Numbered from the stretch's first letter, positions 1 to 8,854 are shown. The stretch: DNA of 32,795 nucleotides from Borreliella valaisiana VS116 (GCF_000170955.2 NC_012166.1:1-32795), one strand, 5' to 3'. A program made the numbers and translations. Notes: generated from the sequence alone by a model not told the origin.

Positions 1-551
1 ATATGAGTTGCAGCCAAAGCATTTGTTTTTTAGAAGATACACTCATTTATAAGTTTCCTTCTACCAATTCTTTTATCGTCCTTATTCTATTTGGAGGAAA
101 ACTAGTAAGCTTTTCTATTTTAATATTCTGAGGTACAACACTAAAAAATTCCTAAAAACGCCTATAACATTATTTATTTTAGTATTATTAATAATAAGTT
201 TTAGTTTTTCAAGACCAGATTTAAATAGGGTTTATTTAATTTCCTTAATTTCAATATAGCCTACTATACTTTCATTTGTTTTATAATACATAATAATGCG
301 ATTCAATCTCCTATTTTTACTTCACTTTGCCTCATGTTGAGTACTAATACTTTAATTTTATTAAAGTATTAGTATGCTTAGTTTTTACATCTTGTGGGGG
401 ATTTTCAAGATTATCTATATTTTTTTTAAAATAAAGACCCTTTATTATTCATTTTTATGAATATAAAAAATATGTGGCTTAATTATCAGTAAACTATATT
501 TTAATTTTTAAATATAGTTTATCTAAAATAGATGTTTTTATTATTCTAAAA
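1..551. repeat. Left terminal inverted repeat
   Basis: Positions 18-551 are the reverse complement of 32229-32795 with few differences. The length difference (534 versus 567) is explained by one extra 34-base tandem unit on the right and a T-run one base longer on the left. No canonical Borrelia hairpin telomere is visible at either edge, so the window probably stops short of the real tips. The repeat contains no open gene, only a decayed frame on the minus strand ending near base 30 and the start of a second frame at 48-1 that is cut off by the edge. The inner limit is abrupt at about 551, where the 5'-truncated gene of core copy A begins. Confidence 0.88.
342..374. repeat. Perfect 14-bp palindrome in terminal repeat
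   Basis: Arms TACTAATACTTTAA and TTAAAGTATTAGTA flank the loop TTTTA. The right-end counterpart is at 32439-32471 with a slightly imperfect inner stem. It could be a terminator-like hairpin. It also loosely recalls the palindromic shape of a replicated telomere with TAGTAT near the outer edge, but this is only a resemblance. Confidence 0.6.
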
Positions 552-556
552 ATTAA

Positions 557-1114
557 ATTAAAGATCTTAAAGAGCTTAAATATTCATATATTTTTTCGCC
601 CATTCGACTTAAAACTCTTTCTTGGTCATTATTTAGTAGCAACACTTATCATATTAATGATGATAACTATACAATAATGGGAATAAAGATTCCAATAGCT
701 AAAATAATAGCATTTGAGTCAACCAAAGAGTTTGAAAAAAGATATGAAGTTAAAAATCTAAAGTTGATTTTTAAAGGCGTGAATTTTGATTTTGAGAAAT
801 ATAGAACTGATGGTTTTGCTAAAATTACTTTGAAAGAAGTTTCAAAAGAGGATGGATATATTAATTCATATAATTTTGGGGTTTTTAATGATGCTTTAAT
901 AGATTTTTTTACTCTTTTTATAAAAAAAAGTAAATGTAATTATATGCTTGCCTATTTTACTATAATAGATAGGCAAACTAGTGAAAACAAAAGCTATGAA
1001 ATTGTATTAGATCTAAAGCTATTTAATGATGTTGTTAAGCTAATATTTGACAAGTATCCAGATTTATCAAAAGAAAAATTAAAGCTTCCTATTGATTTGA
1101 TGAATAATAAATAG
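557..1114 (+). pseudogene. Conserved Borrelia hypothetical, 5'-truncated (copy A)
   Basis: The frame is open from 557, just after an in-frame TAA at 554-556, to the stop at 1112-1114. The first ATG is at 677 and would give 145 residues, but the homologous frame in copy B extends about 250 bases further upstream, so the 5' end was cut where the terminal repeat joins. The product has no signal peptide or recognised domain; a conserved central block reads IAFESTKEFEKRYEV. A third, inverted relic of the family lies at 22919-23625. Unlike copy B, copy A keeps a sense codon where B has TAG. The ATG at 677 has no clear Shine-Dalgarno site, so expression is doubtful. I do not recognise the family. 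Confidence 0.6.
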
Positions 1115-1225
1115 CCTGGTGACATTTTTAATAAATAGATTTATTTTTAGAAAATACTAGAAGAACTTTAAGAATCAAAATAAAAAATTACAAAGAAAAT
1201 AAAATACTGTAGAAGTTAATGGTAT

Positions 1226-1351
1226 TGGGATGATTTAGAAAGATTAAAAAGTTATTTAAAAGAAATTAAAGGATAACTTGAAAATCCTAAAAAAGAAGAG
1301 ATAACTTCTAAAGTTATAAAATGTGGAGTATTTAGCGTAGATTATCTTTAA
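1226..1351 (+). pseudogene. Short decayed frame (copy A)
   Basis: Between 1115 and 1580 there is no intact gene. One frame from the TGG at 1226 to the TAA at 1349 reads as an acidic/basic helical tail beginning WDDLERLKSYLKEIK, interrupted by one TAA. The same frame with the same interruption is at 12069-12194. It is probably the carboxy end of an ancient gene of unknown family. Confidence 0.3.
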
Positions 1352-1581
1352 TAATATTTAATTAATTTTTAATACAAAAAAATATTATTAAAATATGTTA
1401 TAAAAAAATATACTTTTTAAAAAAATAAATTTTTAGTTAATTAATATAAAAAACTATAAAAACTATTCTTATAAATTACCAATAATTTTTACTAAATTAT
1501 ATTCTTTTACCCCCATATATGTAGCACAAAAAGAATTACAAAATGTCACTAATATATGCTCTCTATAAATTCTCATACAGA

Positions 1582-1830
1582 CTACAAACTTTTTATTTTT
1601 AATATCTTTAGCTTTAAAAAACAAATAAAATTATACATTGATGCATTTTTAAATCTATAAACAACACTGAAAAATGAAAATAAATTATTATAGACTGTTC
1701 TTGAATAAGGATGGTCCTTGTGTTTTAATTCGGGTCGTTTTAAGGTAAAATTAATTGATACCTTAGGTTTTAATGATTGATGAAAATCATATTTAAAAGT
1801 ATTACCTAATATAGCAAAATTATTCCACAA
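1582..1830 (-). CDS. Hypothetical 82-residue protein (copy A)
   Basis: A minus-strand frame starts at a TTG at 1830, with a GGGGGAG tract a few bases upstream of it, and is divergent from pncA. The same 82-residue frame is open in copy B at 12433-12681 with a few residue changes (such as P/T, N/D and S/A). It is rich in Phe, Lys and Asn, with no signal peptide or motif I recognise. Its upstream signal overlaps the pncA ribosome site, so the two could share control. Being open in both copies is weak support, because the copies are about 99% alike; it may be chance. Confidence 0.3.
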   Translation of the reverse strand: MWNNFAILGNTFKYDFHQSLKPKVSINFTLKRPELKHKDHPYSRTVYNNLFSFFSVVYRFKNASMYNFICFLKLKILKIKSL

Positions 1831-1858
1831 TTAAAATATCTCCCCCAAGGAGGATTTT

Positions 1859-2479
1859 ATTTTTAAAATAACAGAAAATAGTGCACTTATTTTAATAGAT
1901 ATGCAAAATGATTTCTTATAATCGGGGGCTTTACCAGTACCTAATAGTAACGAAATAATTCCCTTGATCAACCAACTTCAAAATTATTTCAAAAACATTC
2001 TTGCTACCAAGGATTGGCATTGTAAAAATCATATAAGCTTTTTAAGCAACGAAAACGGAGGCATTTGGCCCATACACTGTGTCAAAAATACTTGGGGGAT
2101 CAAAATTTCCTAACAGTCTAAATACAAAAAGAATAAAAAAAGTTTTTTTAAAAGGTAAAAGTCGATATTACGATAGTTATAGTGGCTTATATGATAATTA
2201 TATAAAAACTAAACAAACAGGCCTTCATTTTTATCTAAAAAAAAATCAATCAATACATTATTTATAGCGGGATTGGCATTAGATTTTTGTGTAAAAGAAA
2301 CCATATTTGATGCAATTAACTTAGGATTTCAAGTTTGTTTAATACTAGATGCCACAAAAAGCATAACAACCACTCCCGAATTAATAATTCAGGAACTTAA
2401 AAAGCTTAATGTATTAACTTGTTTTTCTAAGGACATCTTCTAAAGCCAAAGTAAGCTTAATCCAAAAAAGATGACCTAA
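1859..2479 (+). pseudogene. pncA: Nicotinamidase pseudogene (copy A)
   Basis: This is homologous over its whole length to the open pncA frame at 12709-13329. Four lesions are visible by comparison: a GAA-to-TAA nonsense change at 1919-1921 (codon 21), one extra G in the GGGGG run near 2093-2097, one A lost from the A-run near 2237-2245, and GAA-to-TAA at 2441-2443. The two indels compensate each other but scramble the middle of the protein. The Shine-Dalgarno tract AAGGAGG is kept. In the Lyme group, lp25-borne PncA converts nicotinamide to nicotinate for NAD synthesis and is needed for mammalian infection. This copy cannot make it. Confidence 0.9.
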
Positions 2480-2517
2480 CAATATTTAAGCATTAAAAAC
2501 AACTATTTACATAAAGA

Positions 2518-2541
2518 TTTTTATTTTTATTTTTATTTTTA
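2518..2541 (+). repeat. Hexanucleotide tandem repeat (TTTTTA)4
   Basis: Four TTTTTA units lie between pncA and the PF57 gene. Copy B has only two units at 13368-13379, with otherwise matching flanks. The difference of two units indicates slippage in the leader of the replication operon. Confidence 0.85.
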
Positions 2542-2620
2542 TTGATAAACTTTACTTATCTAAAAATTTGCTTTATTATATAAGAATGTATAAAAACCAA
2601 ATGAAGTTGAGGAGGCAAAA

Positions 2621-3703
2621 GTGGAAGTTAATAAATACCCACAAACAAAAAGTAAATATCAATACAAGCTTATTGCTTTAATTGCAACACTTGAATATGT
2701 CAACAAAACTAAAAAAAAATACTGCCAATCTGATATCCTTTATTGTTTTAATGGTAACCTAAAACGCAACGGACAAAAAGAAGTTTCAATCAAAACGCTT
2801 CGAAACTACTTCTATAAATTAGAAAAGCTTAACATTACTATTAATTACTACAGACATCTAGGTATTAATATGGGAACCGAAATCTACTATACTCTTAGAC
2901 ATTCTAAAAAAGACTGCTACAACATAATAAACCAATACTTCAGAGAGAAAAAGAAAGAAAGATTCCAAAAGCGAGTTAATTCATACATTAAAATAAATTA
3001 TAGTAAAAAGGACAGTGTAAAAAATGGGGAATGTTTTAATAATAAATATAATAAAGAAGAAAAAGAAGAAAATAAAAAAGAAGTACAAATCAATAAACTA
3101 AAACTAAAAAAATATTCGCAAAAATGTAATTTTGGTGAAGATATTTCTTCCTTCATTATAAATCTTGGCTTAAGGAAAGAAGAATCCATAAGACTTTTCA
3201 AACTTATAAGCAAAGAAAAGTACTATTTCAAAAAAGAAACCAAAAATAATCCACAAAAGTCATTAAAACATAAAAGAAAAAATTTAATTTCAATTCTAAG
3301 AAAAATAAAAATAAACTTGATAAACGAAGGTTACGACAAAGAAAAAATTAAACTACAAATAAAAAACATATACCAAAAATACAAAAATAAACCCCATTTC
3401 ATATTGGAAAAAAATAAATATAAAGACCTTAGTAAAATTATAGAAAAAATAAAAGAAAATACTAAAAAATTTGAAATTAAAAACAACAAAGATAATGTAA
3501 AAAATAACATTTACAGCATACTTTTAGATCAACTATATTGTAAAACCAACAAAATAAATTTGAAAGACAAAATTAAAGAATATTTAAATAAACAAAAAAA
3601 CCTGGAATACAAAAAAATATTCAACAATCAGTACTATAATGAAATAACAAATCTAATAGAACAACAAAATAATGAAAAAACAACTGTTTTAATTAAGAGT
3701 TAA
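2621..3703 (+). CDS. Plasmid replication/maintenance protein, PF57 family (copy A)
   Basis: This is the first gene of the four-gene Borrelia plasmid maintenance cassette, and this family is thought to be the replication initiator. It has 360 residues, very rich in Lys and Asn and without a signal peptide, so it acts in the cytoplasm. The amino-terminal 100 residues, with YKLIALIATLEYVN and a following SIKTLRNYFYKLEKL block, look like a winged-helix DNA-binding unit; the rest is charged and probably helical. The start is GTG at 2621, preceded by GAGGAGG at good spacing. The next gene begins two bases after the stop, so the two are co-transcribed. It differs from the copy B protein at residue 2 (E/K) and at two other sites (K/T and I/T). 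Confidence 0.85.
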   Translation: MEVNKYPQTKSKYQYKLIALIATLEYVNKTKKKYCQSDILYCFNGNLKRNGQKEVSIKTLRNYFYKLEKLNITINYYRHLGINMGTEIYYTLRHSKKDCYNIINQYFREKKKERFQKRVNSYIKINYSKKDSVKNGECFNNKYNKEEKEENKKEVQINKLKLKKYSQKCNFGEDISSFIINLGLRKEESIRLFKLISKEKYYFKKETKNNPQKSLKHKRKNLISILRKIKINLINEGYDKEKIKLQIKNIYQKYKNKPHFILEKNKYKDLSKIIEKIKENTKKFEIKNNKDNVKNNIYSILLDQLYCKTNKINLKDKIKEYLNKQKNLEYKKIFNNQYYNEITNLIEQQNNEKTTVLIKS

Positions 3704-3705
3704 AG

Positions 3706-4269
3706 ATGAAAAGCGTATTAGAAAAACTTAGAAACAAAAAAAAAGAAATAATAGGAGAAAGCAGAAAACCAGAAATTTTCATCAAAAAAGAAATTCTCAG
3801 AGGAAGAACAATATATCATACTAAAATGCTGATGGATCTATATAGATTTGAAATAAACAAATATAAAAAAAACAAATTTTTAATTCTTTTTAGAGAATTG
3901 TTTAATCAAAAAAAGTTAGAAGGACTCAATTTATTCTCCACAAGGGAAAATGACAAATTTCTGGGAATTTCCTATGGGTACAGGAAACCCATAAAGAACA
4001 TTATTACAAGATACAAATTAAATGGTACTGTAAAATCATATACATTCTCCAAAGTATATTATATAGAATTCAAATTTAAAAAAGGTAGTGTATTCTGTTA
4101 TTTAAGGAGTCTTGCCAGACTAATAAAGAAAGAAAAGATAAATAAAAAATATTTTCAAACATTTATCGATATGTTAAATAGATTAGAAAAAGAGGTATAT
4201 GAATTCTATCAAAAAGAATTACCAAACGGGGGAATCATAAACAAATGGATGGAGAAAATACCAAAATAA
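3706..4269 (+). CDS. Plasmid maintenance protein, PF50/DUF226 family (copy A)
   Basis: This is the second cassette gene, encoding 187 residues, and the protein is identical in copy B. The family (PF50, I believe DUF226) occurs only in Borrelia plasmid maintenance loci and has no established biochemical role. The protein is basic and cytoplasmic; visible blocks are EILRGRTIYHTKMLMDLYRF near residues 28-47 and a central KFLGISYGYRKP motif. It starts two bases after the PF57 stop, and its last 25 bases overlap the start of the ParA-like gene, implying translational coupling. Confidence 0.85.
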   Translation: MKSVLEKLRNKKKEIIGESRKPEIFIKKEILRGRTIYHTKMLMDLYRFEINKYKKNKFLILFRELFNQKKLEGLNLFSTRENDKFLGISYGYRKPIKNIITRYKLNGTVKSYTFSKVYYIEFKFKKGSVFCYLRSLARLIKKEKINKKYFQTFIDMLNRLEKEVYEFYQKELPNGGIINKWMEKIPK

Positions 4270-5000
4270 TTGCCATTGGCTCAATTAAAGGAGGCGTTGG
4301 CAAAAGCACAAGTGCCATTATATTTTCAACACTCCTATCTGAAAAATATAAAGTTCTTTTGATTGATGCTGATCCACAAGCATCAACCACCAGTTATTTT
4401 TCAGATCTTTTAGAAGAACAAGGGGTAGATGTTTCTAAAAAAAATATTTATGAAGTATTAACAGATAAAAAAGATATAAATTCTTCTACCTTTAGGCTAA
4501 ACAATAATTTATACATATTGCCCAGTTACATATATTTATACCTTTTTTACGATGACAATATTCCCTTTAAAGAAACAAGATTAAAAGACAATTTAAAACT
4601 ATTAAAATATAAATACGATTATATAATAATAGACACTAGTCCTAGCTTAGGAATTATTTTAACAAATGTACTAGTTGTAAGCCATTACATAATAATTCCA
4701 ATGACTGCTCAAAAATGGTCAGTAGAAAGCTTGCAATTATTAGAATTTGCTCTAAGAAGATTAAAATTAAAAATACCGATTTTTCCAATGGTAACTAATT
4801 TTAAAAAAAATAATACTTATAAACACTTATTAGAGTTAATAAGTAAAGATGATAATTTTTTAGGAATCATTCATGAACGCGAAGACTTAAATAAAAGAAT
4901 AGCAGAAAATGCTACTTTTGATTTAAACAAAGATTACATAAAAGAATATGAAATTACACTTAAAAAATTTTTCCAGTTATCGGAAAAATTTTTAACTTAA
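4245..5000 (+). CDS. ParA-family partition ATPase, PF32 (copy A)
   Basis: This is a ParA/MinD-type ATPase that segregates the plasmid; in Borrelia the PF32 sequence sets plasmid compatibility type. Of its 251 residues, the deviant Walker A motif KGGVGKST is at 15-22, the A' motif IDADPQAST at 40-48 and Walker B IIID at 127-130, all intact. There is no amino-terminal DNA-binding domain, as is usual for small ParA proteins. The ATG lies inside the PF50 gene, so translation is probably coupled. It differs from copy B at three positions that I see (S/P near 64, I/L and A/D near the C-terminus), so the two would be expected to be the same compatibility type. Confidence 0.93.
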   Translation: MDGENTKIIAIGSIKGGVGKSTSAIIFSTLLSEKYKVLLIDADPQASTTSYFSDLLEEQGVDVSKKNIYEVLTDKKDINSSTFRLNNNLYILPSYIYLYLFYDDNIPFKETRLKDNLKLLKYKYDYIIIDTSPSLGIILTNVLVVSHYIIIPMTAQKWSVESLQLLEFALRRLKLKIPIFPMVTNFKKNNTYKHLLELISKDDNFLGIIHEREDLNKRIAENATFDLNKDYIKEYEITLKKFFQLSEKFLT

Positions 5001-5019
5001 TAACAAATAAGGAGATAAA

Positions 5020-5601
5020 ATGGGTGTAAAATTCAAATATATGAATATAAAAATAAAAGATCGAATCAATACTACAAAAAATCAAAGTGAAAATGAAATT
5101 AGTTTTAACGAAGATAAAATTGAACGATTCCTCTTTTTAAAAGAAAGATTAGCGATAAACTTCCAAAAAGAAATTCATAATAAAATAGAAACAATGAAGA
5201 TACTGAAGGAAATTAAAGATAAAGAATATTATAAATTAGACGGATACCAAAATTTTGAAATGTTTACTAGAAATTATAAAATAGCAAAAAGTCAAGCTTA
5301 CGAATATTTAAGAATAGCAAATGCAATAGAAGAAGGATTAGTAAAAGAAAAAGATATAATTGAAAACGGAATACAAAATTCTTTGTTCCTTTTAAAGGAT
5401 AAAGAAGGGATGAAAATTAAAAAATCCAACCGAAACTTTATTCGACCATTAAGATTTCAGTTTAAAACAGAAAATGCATACATATATTATAAGTCAAAGG
5501 CAAAATTTACTAGTTTTTTGTTAGAAAAATTACTTAAAGATAAAGAAGAATTGCTTAATGAAATTATGAAAGAGTATAAGAAATATAGAAAATATAAGTG
5601 A
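5020..5601 (+). CDS. Plasmid partition-associated protein, PF49 family (copy A)
   Basis: This is the last gene of the maintenance cassette, 193 residues, preceded by AAGGAGAT and 19 bases after the PF32 stop. PF49 proteins sit where parB would be in other bacteria. The central KIAKSQAYEYLRIANAIEEG block (about residues 87-106) looks like a helix-turn-helix, consistent with binding a partition site. An internal ATG at 5041 is an alternative start that would remove seven residues. The stop is followed by a long inverted repeat at 5618-5743, a candidate binding site. A fragment of a different PF49 protein lies at 22399-22704. It differs from copy B at four residues. Confidence 0.85.
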   Translation: MGVKFKYMNIKIKDRINTTKNQSENEISFNEDKIERFLFLKERLAINFQKEIHNKIETMKILKEIKDKEYYKLDGYQNFEMFTRNYKIAKSQAYEYLRIANAIEEGLVKEKDIIENGIQNSLFLLKDKEGMKIKKSNRNFIRPLRFQFKTENAYIYYKSKAKFTSFLLEKLLKDKEELLNEIMKEYKKYRKYK

Positions 5602-5617
5602 AATACGTTTGTAAATC

Positions 5618-5743
5618 AAAGATTATAAAAACGTTAATTCGCCAAAATTTAACATTTTGTTATACAAAAGTCTTAAGCATTGAAATTTTTTCTAAAAGCA
5701 TTTTTTGATTAACGTTAGGAGATATTATATACTTATAATCTTT
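5618..5743. repeat. Inverted repeat after the partition cassette (copy A)
   Basis: Two nested pairs of arms are visible: AAAGATTATA (5618-5627) with TATAATCTTT (5734-5743), and AACGTTAAT (5630-5638) with ATTAACGTT (5708-5716). The position directly after PF49 makes it a candidate replication origin or partition site. In copy B both right arms are mutated. The 1.27 kb from 5602 to 6875 otherwise holds no intact gene. Confidence 0.6.
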
Positions 5744-5967
5744 TTAAAAGAAAACATTCTACTTAATTAATATCCCGTATTATTTACCGAATGTGGATTT
5801 AAATATAAAAATAATAGACTTTCATTTTTTATTTAAAAATAATACCCAATATATTTTCTTTATAAAAAAAATCTTTAACGAATTCAAATACAATAAGGAT
5901 CCCATTAATTTATTACTAAAATTTCTTTTTAATATTTAAAATTCTAAATTTATTAATAATGTAAAAA

Positions 5968-6126
5968 AATCATTTTGAAAGCCTATAGGAAAAAAATCTA
6001 TTTATTAACAAAGAATTTCAACAATTATAAAAAATTCTAAAGGAAAGATTTTTAGAAAGAAACAAAAATATTAGAGAAATCATAGCTAAATTAATAAAGT
6101 TATCTTCAGACATTTTGATTAGATGA
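5968..6126 (+). pseudogene. Decayed frame of unknown family (copy A)
   Basis: A frame running to the TGA at 6124 encodes a charged helical tail (NKEFQQL ... ILKERFLERNK). It is interrupted by a TAG in both copies and, only in copy A, by a TAA where copy B reads GAA. I do not recognise the family. It shows that the gap between the cassette and the BBE17-like gene once held a gene. Confidence 0.35.
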
Positions 6127-6423
6127 TTCTTATTTAGTTTCTTAGTAATCTATATTTAACTCTAATTTATAAAAATTTGATATTACAAATTATAAAAAAA
6201 TTATAATATCAAAGAAATTAATAAAGAATTAATTATATTGAAATAATTTTATTTTTTACTAAATACCAATATAGATTGGAATGAAAAATTGAAACTACTT
6301 TGAAATATATCATTGATTAATTTAAATATTTTTTAAAGGTTTTACATTTATATATTTAAAAATCCTTTCTACAAGATTTATAATAACTATTCTTTTATAA
6401 TTTAATTATTAATATAAAATCAC

Positions 6424-6477
6424 ATAGGGCTTAAACATAAATACTCTTAATTTAAGAATATTTATCTTAAGCCCTAT
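6424..6477. repeat. Long hairpin between cassette and BBE17-like gene (copy A)
   Basis: The outer stem is ATAGGGCTTAA / TTAAGCCCTAT, continued by ATAAATACTCTT / AAGAATATTTAT with a few mismatches. It is conserved at 17261-17314, where the inner stem pairs better. It may be a terminator or a site bound by the plasmid proteins. Confidence 0.7.
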
Positions 6478-6564
6478 AAAATAGACATCGACCAAAGTTA
6501 AGGATGCTTATAGTTAATAGCACCGCTTGCTAATATTATACTTCATATATGTTGCTAAAATCAA

Positions 6565-6586
6565 TATATTATTTGAAAATAATATA
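6565..6586. repeat. Perfect 10-bp inverted repeat
   Basis: TATATTATTT and AAATAATATA are separated by GA. The repeat is also present in copy B. The role is unknown. Confidence 0.5.
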
Positions 6587-6717
6587 CTTTTTAAACCCAA
6601 CAATTCTATTTTTGTATACAAAATTATCCACATCGAATTTTAAAATTAGCCTCTAGAGATAGAAGGGGGGGAAATAGTTTATGATTTTTGCCATAATTGT
6701 ATTATTGGTTACATTAT

Positions 6718-6743
6718 AAATGTTTTTTTGTTAAAAAACATTT
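6718..6743. repeat. AT-rich hairpin upstream of BBE17-like gene
   Basis: AAATGTTTTTT and AAAAAACATTT form a stem about 130 bases before the BBE17-like ATG, in both copies. It may be a bidirectional terminator or an operator. Confidence 0.45.
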
Positions 6744-6875
6744 TGGTTGAGATAGCAAAATGGGTTTTGGTTTTATAAAATTATTAAAAGGTTATAATAA
6801 TAATGAAAATATATAAAAATTCGATTTCTCTTTTTTAAATTTTTATCCTATTTATTTTTTCTTTAGAATAGTATA

Positions 6876-7391
6876 ATGATAAAAGGTATAAAAGTGATAA
6901 TATTATCAATTTTGTTTTTATTAATTTCCAATGTGTTTATTTTTTCTAATGAAGAATCTGAAGAAGTTGTTATTATAAATGAAAGTAATAGATCTGATTT
7001 AGGTCTAATTCTTAAATCAAATACTAAATTTGGATCCTTTGTTTTAGAGCATTATCATGCGGGAAACATAGATTTACATTTTAACATACAAATTATAAAT
7101 AGTTCAGAGATTCTACTTAAAAAGATATATATTAATGGGGTTTCTATGATGGAGTATTTAACTAATACTTATTTTATTGATGGGATTAATCATTTTAATT
7201 TTGGCATGTATCTATTTTTTGAAGGTGAAAAAGTAAATATACTAAAAAAGTTGGCAGAAACAAATGGAATTGATGTATACATTGAATGTTTCGATGAGAT
7301 AAATAATGAGAAAAAGGAATATTCTTTCAAGGTAAGTAGGGAAAACAGCATGCATTTTTATAGTGCATTTGATATGATTTTTCATCAATAG
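6876..7391 (+). CDS. BBE17-like secreted protein (copy A)
   Basis: The gene encodes 171 residues with a signal-type amino terminus: basic MIKGIK, a hydrophobic stretch to about residue 22, then an acidic NEESEE start of the mature part. No lipobox cysteine is present, so the protein is probably periplasmic or anchored by an uncleaved signal. By position between PF49 and bptA it corresponds to BBE17 of lp25, whose function I do not know. It ends 12 bases before bptA, so the two are very likely one operon. There is no strong Shine-Dalgarno site before the ATG. Copy B has a two-base insertion that breaks the frame, so this is the only intact version in the window. Confidence 0.72.
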   Translation: MIKGIKVIILSILFLLISNVFIFSNEESEEVVIINESNRSDLGLILKSNTKFGSFVLEHYHAGNIDLHFNIQIINSSEILLKKIYINGVSMMEYLTNTYFIDGINHFNFGMYLFFEGEKVNILKKLAETNGIDVYIECFDEINNEKKEYSFKVSRENSMHFYSAFDMIFHQ

Positions 7392-7403
7392 GATGGATTA
7401 TTA

Positions 7404-8024
7404 ATGAGTAGAATTTTATTTTACGGATTATTGTTAATCTGTGTTTTTTTAGGTTTCTTTTTCTTTTTTAAAAAAGAAAATAATGTTATTTATAATAAAA
7501 TTATTCAAAAATCAGAAGATAAAGTCTTTACTGATGAGACTTATACATATCTTTTTAAAGATGGCAATTTGAAAGAGCTAGTTTTTATAAAATCGGAGTT
7601 TATGGATCCTAAGCTTGAGCATAAAAAGAATAGGAATATGACAGGTTATTTGATAGATGCTTATAGAGCTATGAATCCCAGCTACAATTTTGATTTTGTG
7701 ATTCACGATAATAAAATTCTAGGTTTTAAAAGTATAATTTTTGAAGGATTTGAGGATGCTCAAGTTTCAAAGCATGAGAATAATTTACCAAGCGAGAAAT
7801 GGCAACAATTAAAGGATTTTAACATTGGAGATCCAAATATTAATGAAAAATTTTTTCATTTAAAATTTCCTTTTACGGTAAAAAATACCTTGCGAGTTAC
7901 CCTTTCTAAAGGGTTTTTTAATAAAATCAAAAGATTAAAACGATTAAAGGTTGTTTTAGTTTCTAATGAAGATAAAGAATATAAAATAGATATAAAAAAT
8001 TTTTTACTAAAATATAATCTTTAA
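7404..8024 (+). CDS. bptA: BptA, persistence-in-ticks protein (copy A)
   Basis: The 206-residue protein closely resembles BptA (BBE16) of lp25 as I remember it, with the shared blocks [18 protein letters not shown] and [15 protein letters not shown]. BptA is an outer-surface or membrane-associated protein needed for survival in Ixodes ticks; its biochemistry is unknown. Residues 4-22 form one hydrophobic segment, followed by basic KKEN, with no lipobox, so it is probably held by this anchor. It directly follows the BBE17-like gene. Copy B is also open, with a few substitutions (for example VI/AV and EDAQVSK/GDAQVSR), so both copies may be expressed. Confidence 0.9.
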   Translation: MSRILFYGLLLICVFLGFFFFFKKENNVIYNKIIQKSEDKVFTDETYTYLFKDGNLKELVFIKSEFMDPKLEHKKNRNMTGYLIDAYRAMNPSYNFDFVIHDNKILGFKSIIFEGFEDAQVSKHENNLPSEKWQQLKDFNIGDPNINEKFFHLKFPFTVKNTLRVTLSKGFFNKIKRLKRLKVVLVSNEDKEYKIDIKNFLLKYNL

Positions 8025-8153
8025 TTTGAAATGAATTTTTTAAAAAATAGTATATTGCTTGTTAAGATTGAAACGTTTTTATAAAATTTTTTTCTATATA
8101 ATAGAAGTGCAAAGTTTTTTAAATCAAGATGTAGGGTGTTTTAAAAAATAAAT

Positions 8154-8440
8154 TTATTTATCCCTTTTTATCAATTCTTTAAACTTAGGCATTTTTTCTT
8201 TTATTTCTTTTTTTATTTCTATTTTATATTTTTCGTTTTTTTAAACAAGACTAAACTAAGTGTTAAATATTTCAAGAAATCTTCTGGAATCATCATTATG
8301 TTTCCTATTCTGATATAACATTCGAAAACCTCTAGTTTATATCTTAAATGGCTTTTTGTTATTTTATAATCAAATTTGTTTTTAAGGATTTCTTGAGCTT
8401 CAGAAACTTTGTAAAATAAACATCCTTCTATCATCCTCAT
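8154..8440 (-). pseudogene. Small putative DNA-binding protein, frameshifted (copy A)
   Basis: The frame starts at ATG 8440 on the minus strand and after 66 residues runs into a tract of seven A (coding strand). Copy B has eight and continues to 95 residues. In copy A translation ends early at 8219, losing the basic tail. The kept part, YKVSEAQEIL ... IMMIPEDFLKYL, resembles the excisionase/MerR-like helix-turn-helix pattern in which an IPxxDL motif closes the domain; this is an inference. The DNA-binding part may still be made. A perfect palindrome at 8481-8516 lies about 40 bases upstream of its start, as expected for an autoregulated repressor. Confidence 0.55.
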
Positions 8441-8480
8441 AAAATAAATATAGATTAATTCATTAATAAAAAAAAAACTT

Positions 8481-8516
8481 CAATATACACCATATATATT
8501 TATATGGTGTATATTG
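8481..8516. promoter_or_regulatory. Perfect 16-bp palindrome, candidate operator (copy A)
   Basis: CAATATACACCATATA and its exact complement flank the four-base loop TATT. It lies upstream of the minus-strand DNA-binding gene. Copy B has the same 36 bases at 19314-19349 without a single change in the arms, although the A-run beside it differs in length, which suggests selection on the palindrome. Confidence 0.7.
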
Positions 8517-8539
8517 TAAGGTGCAAATTTTATGGTTTT

Positions 8540-8578
8540 AATAGCTTTTCTATTTCTCTCCATTTTGGAAAAACTATT
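8540..8578. repeat. Hairpin in regulator-lipoprotein gap (copy A)
   Basis: AATAGCTTTTC pairs with GAAAAACTATT with one mismatch. In copy B (19373-19411) the right arm is GAAAAGCTATT and the stem is perfect. It is the second of three consecutive hairpins in the gap. Confidence 0.5.
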
Positions 8579-8587
8579 AATTTTAGT

Positions 8588-8620
8588 TAGGCACCCATTT
8601 TTAATGGTGCCTATGTTTTT
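8588..8620 (+). terminator. Rho-independent-type hairpin (copy A)
   Basis: TAGGCACCCATT pairs with AATGGTGCCTA (one bulged C) over a TTT loop and is followed by GTTTTT. It is conserved in copy B. No plus-strand gene ends immediately upstream, so it may terminate a leader RNA or act on the antisense strand. Confidence 0.5.
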
Positions 8621-8783
8621 AACAGTTATTAAATACAAGCTTTGCGCTGTGTGCAATTTTCATATCAAGCTTTAGATTTATTTATCTCCTGGAATGCCTT
8701 AAAGCATAAGTTTCAAATTCGGGAATAAAGTGAAAAATAGATCATAACCATTTATTTATAAATAATTTAAAATGTTTAATAAA

Positions 8784-8812
8784 TTTCTATATTTTAAATA
8801 AGATGATATAAT
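8784..8812 (+). promoter_or_regulatory. Promoter of the lipoprotein gene (copy A, weak)
   Basis: TTTCTA, 17 bases, then TATAAT. Copy B reads TTGCTA at the -35 place with the same spacing. The ribosome site is also poorer here (TAGAG against GGAGG), so copy A is expected to be expressed less. Confidence 0.55.
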
Positions 8813-8854
8813 CAATTTATATAATTTTTAATAAGATGGTATAGAGAAAATAAA

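Noticed and set aside
1..60. Authentic hairpin telomere at the left edge
   Set aside because: The sequence is ordinary coding-like DNA shared with the right edge and lacks the AT-rich telomere boxes and end symmetry.
2518..2541. Possible CRISPR-like or iteron array
   Set aside because: It is a simple six-base slippage repeat without spacers. No CRISPR array or cas gene is visible anywhere in the window.
2998..3213. Minus-strand 71-residue frame inside the PF57 gene (also 13836-14051)
   Set aside because: It is antisense to a well supported gene, low in complexity (Ser/Phe/Leu from A-rich coding sequence), and without a ribosome site.
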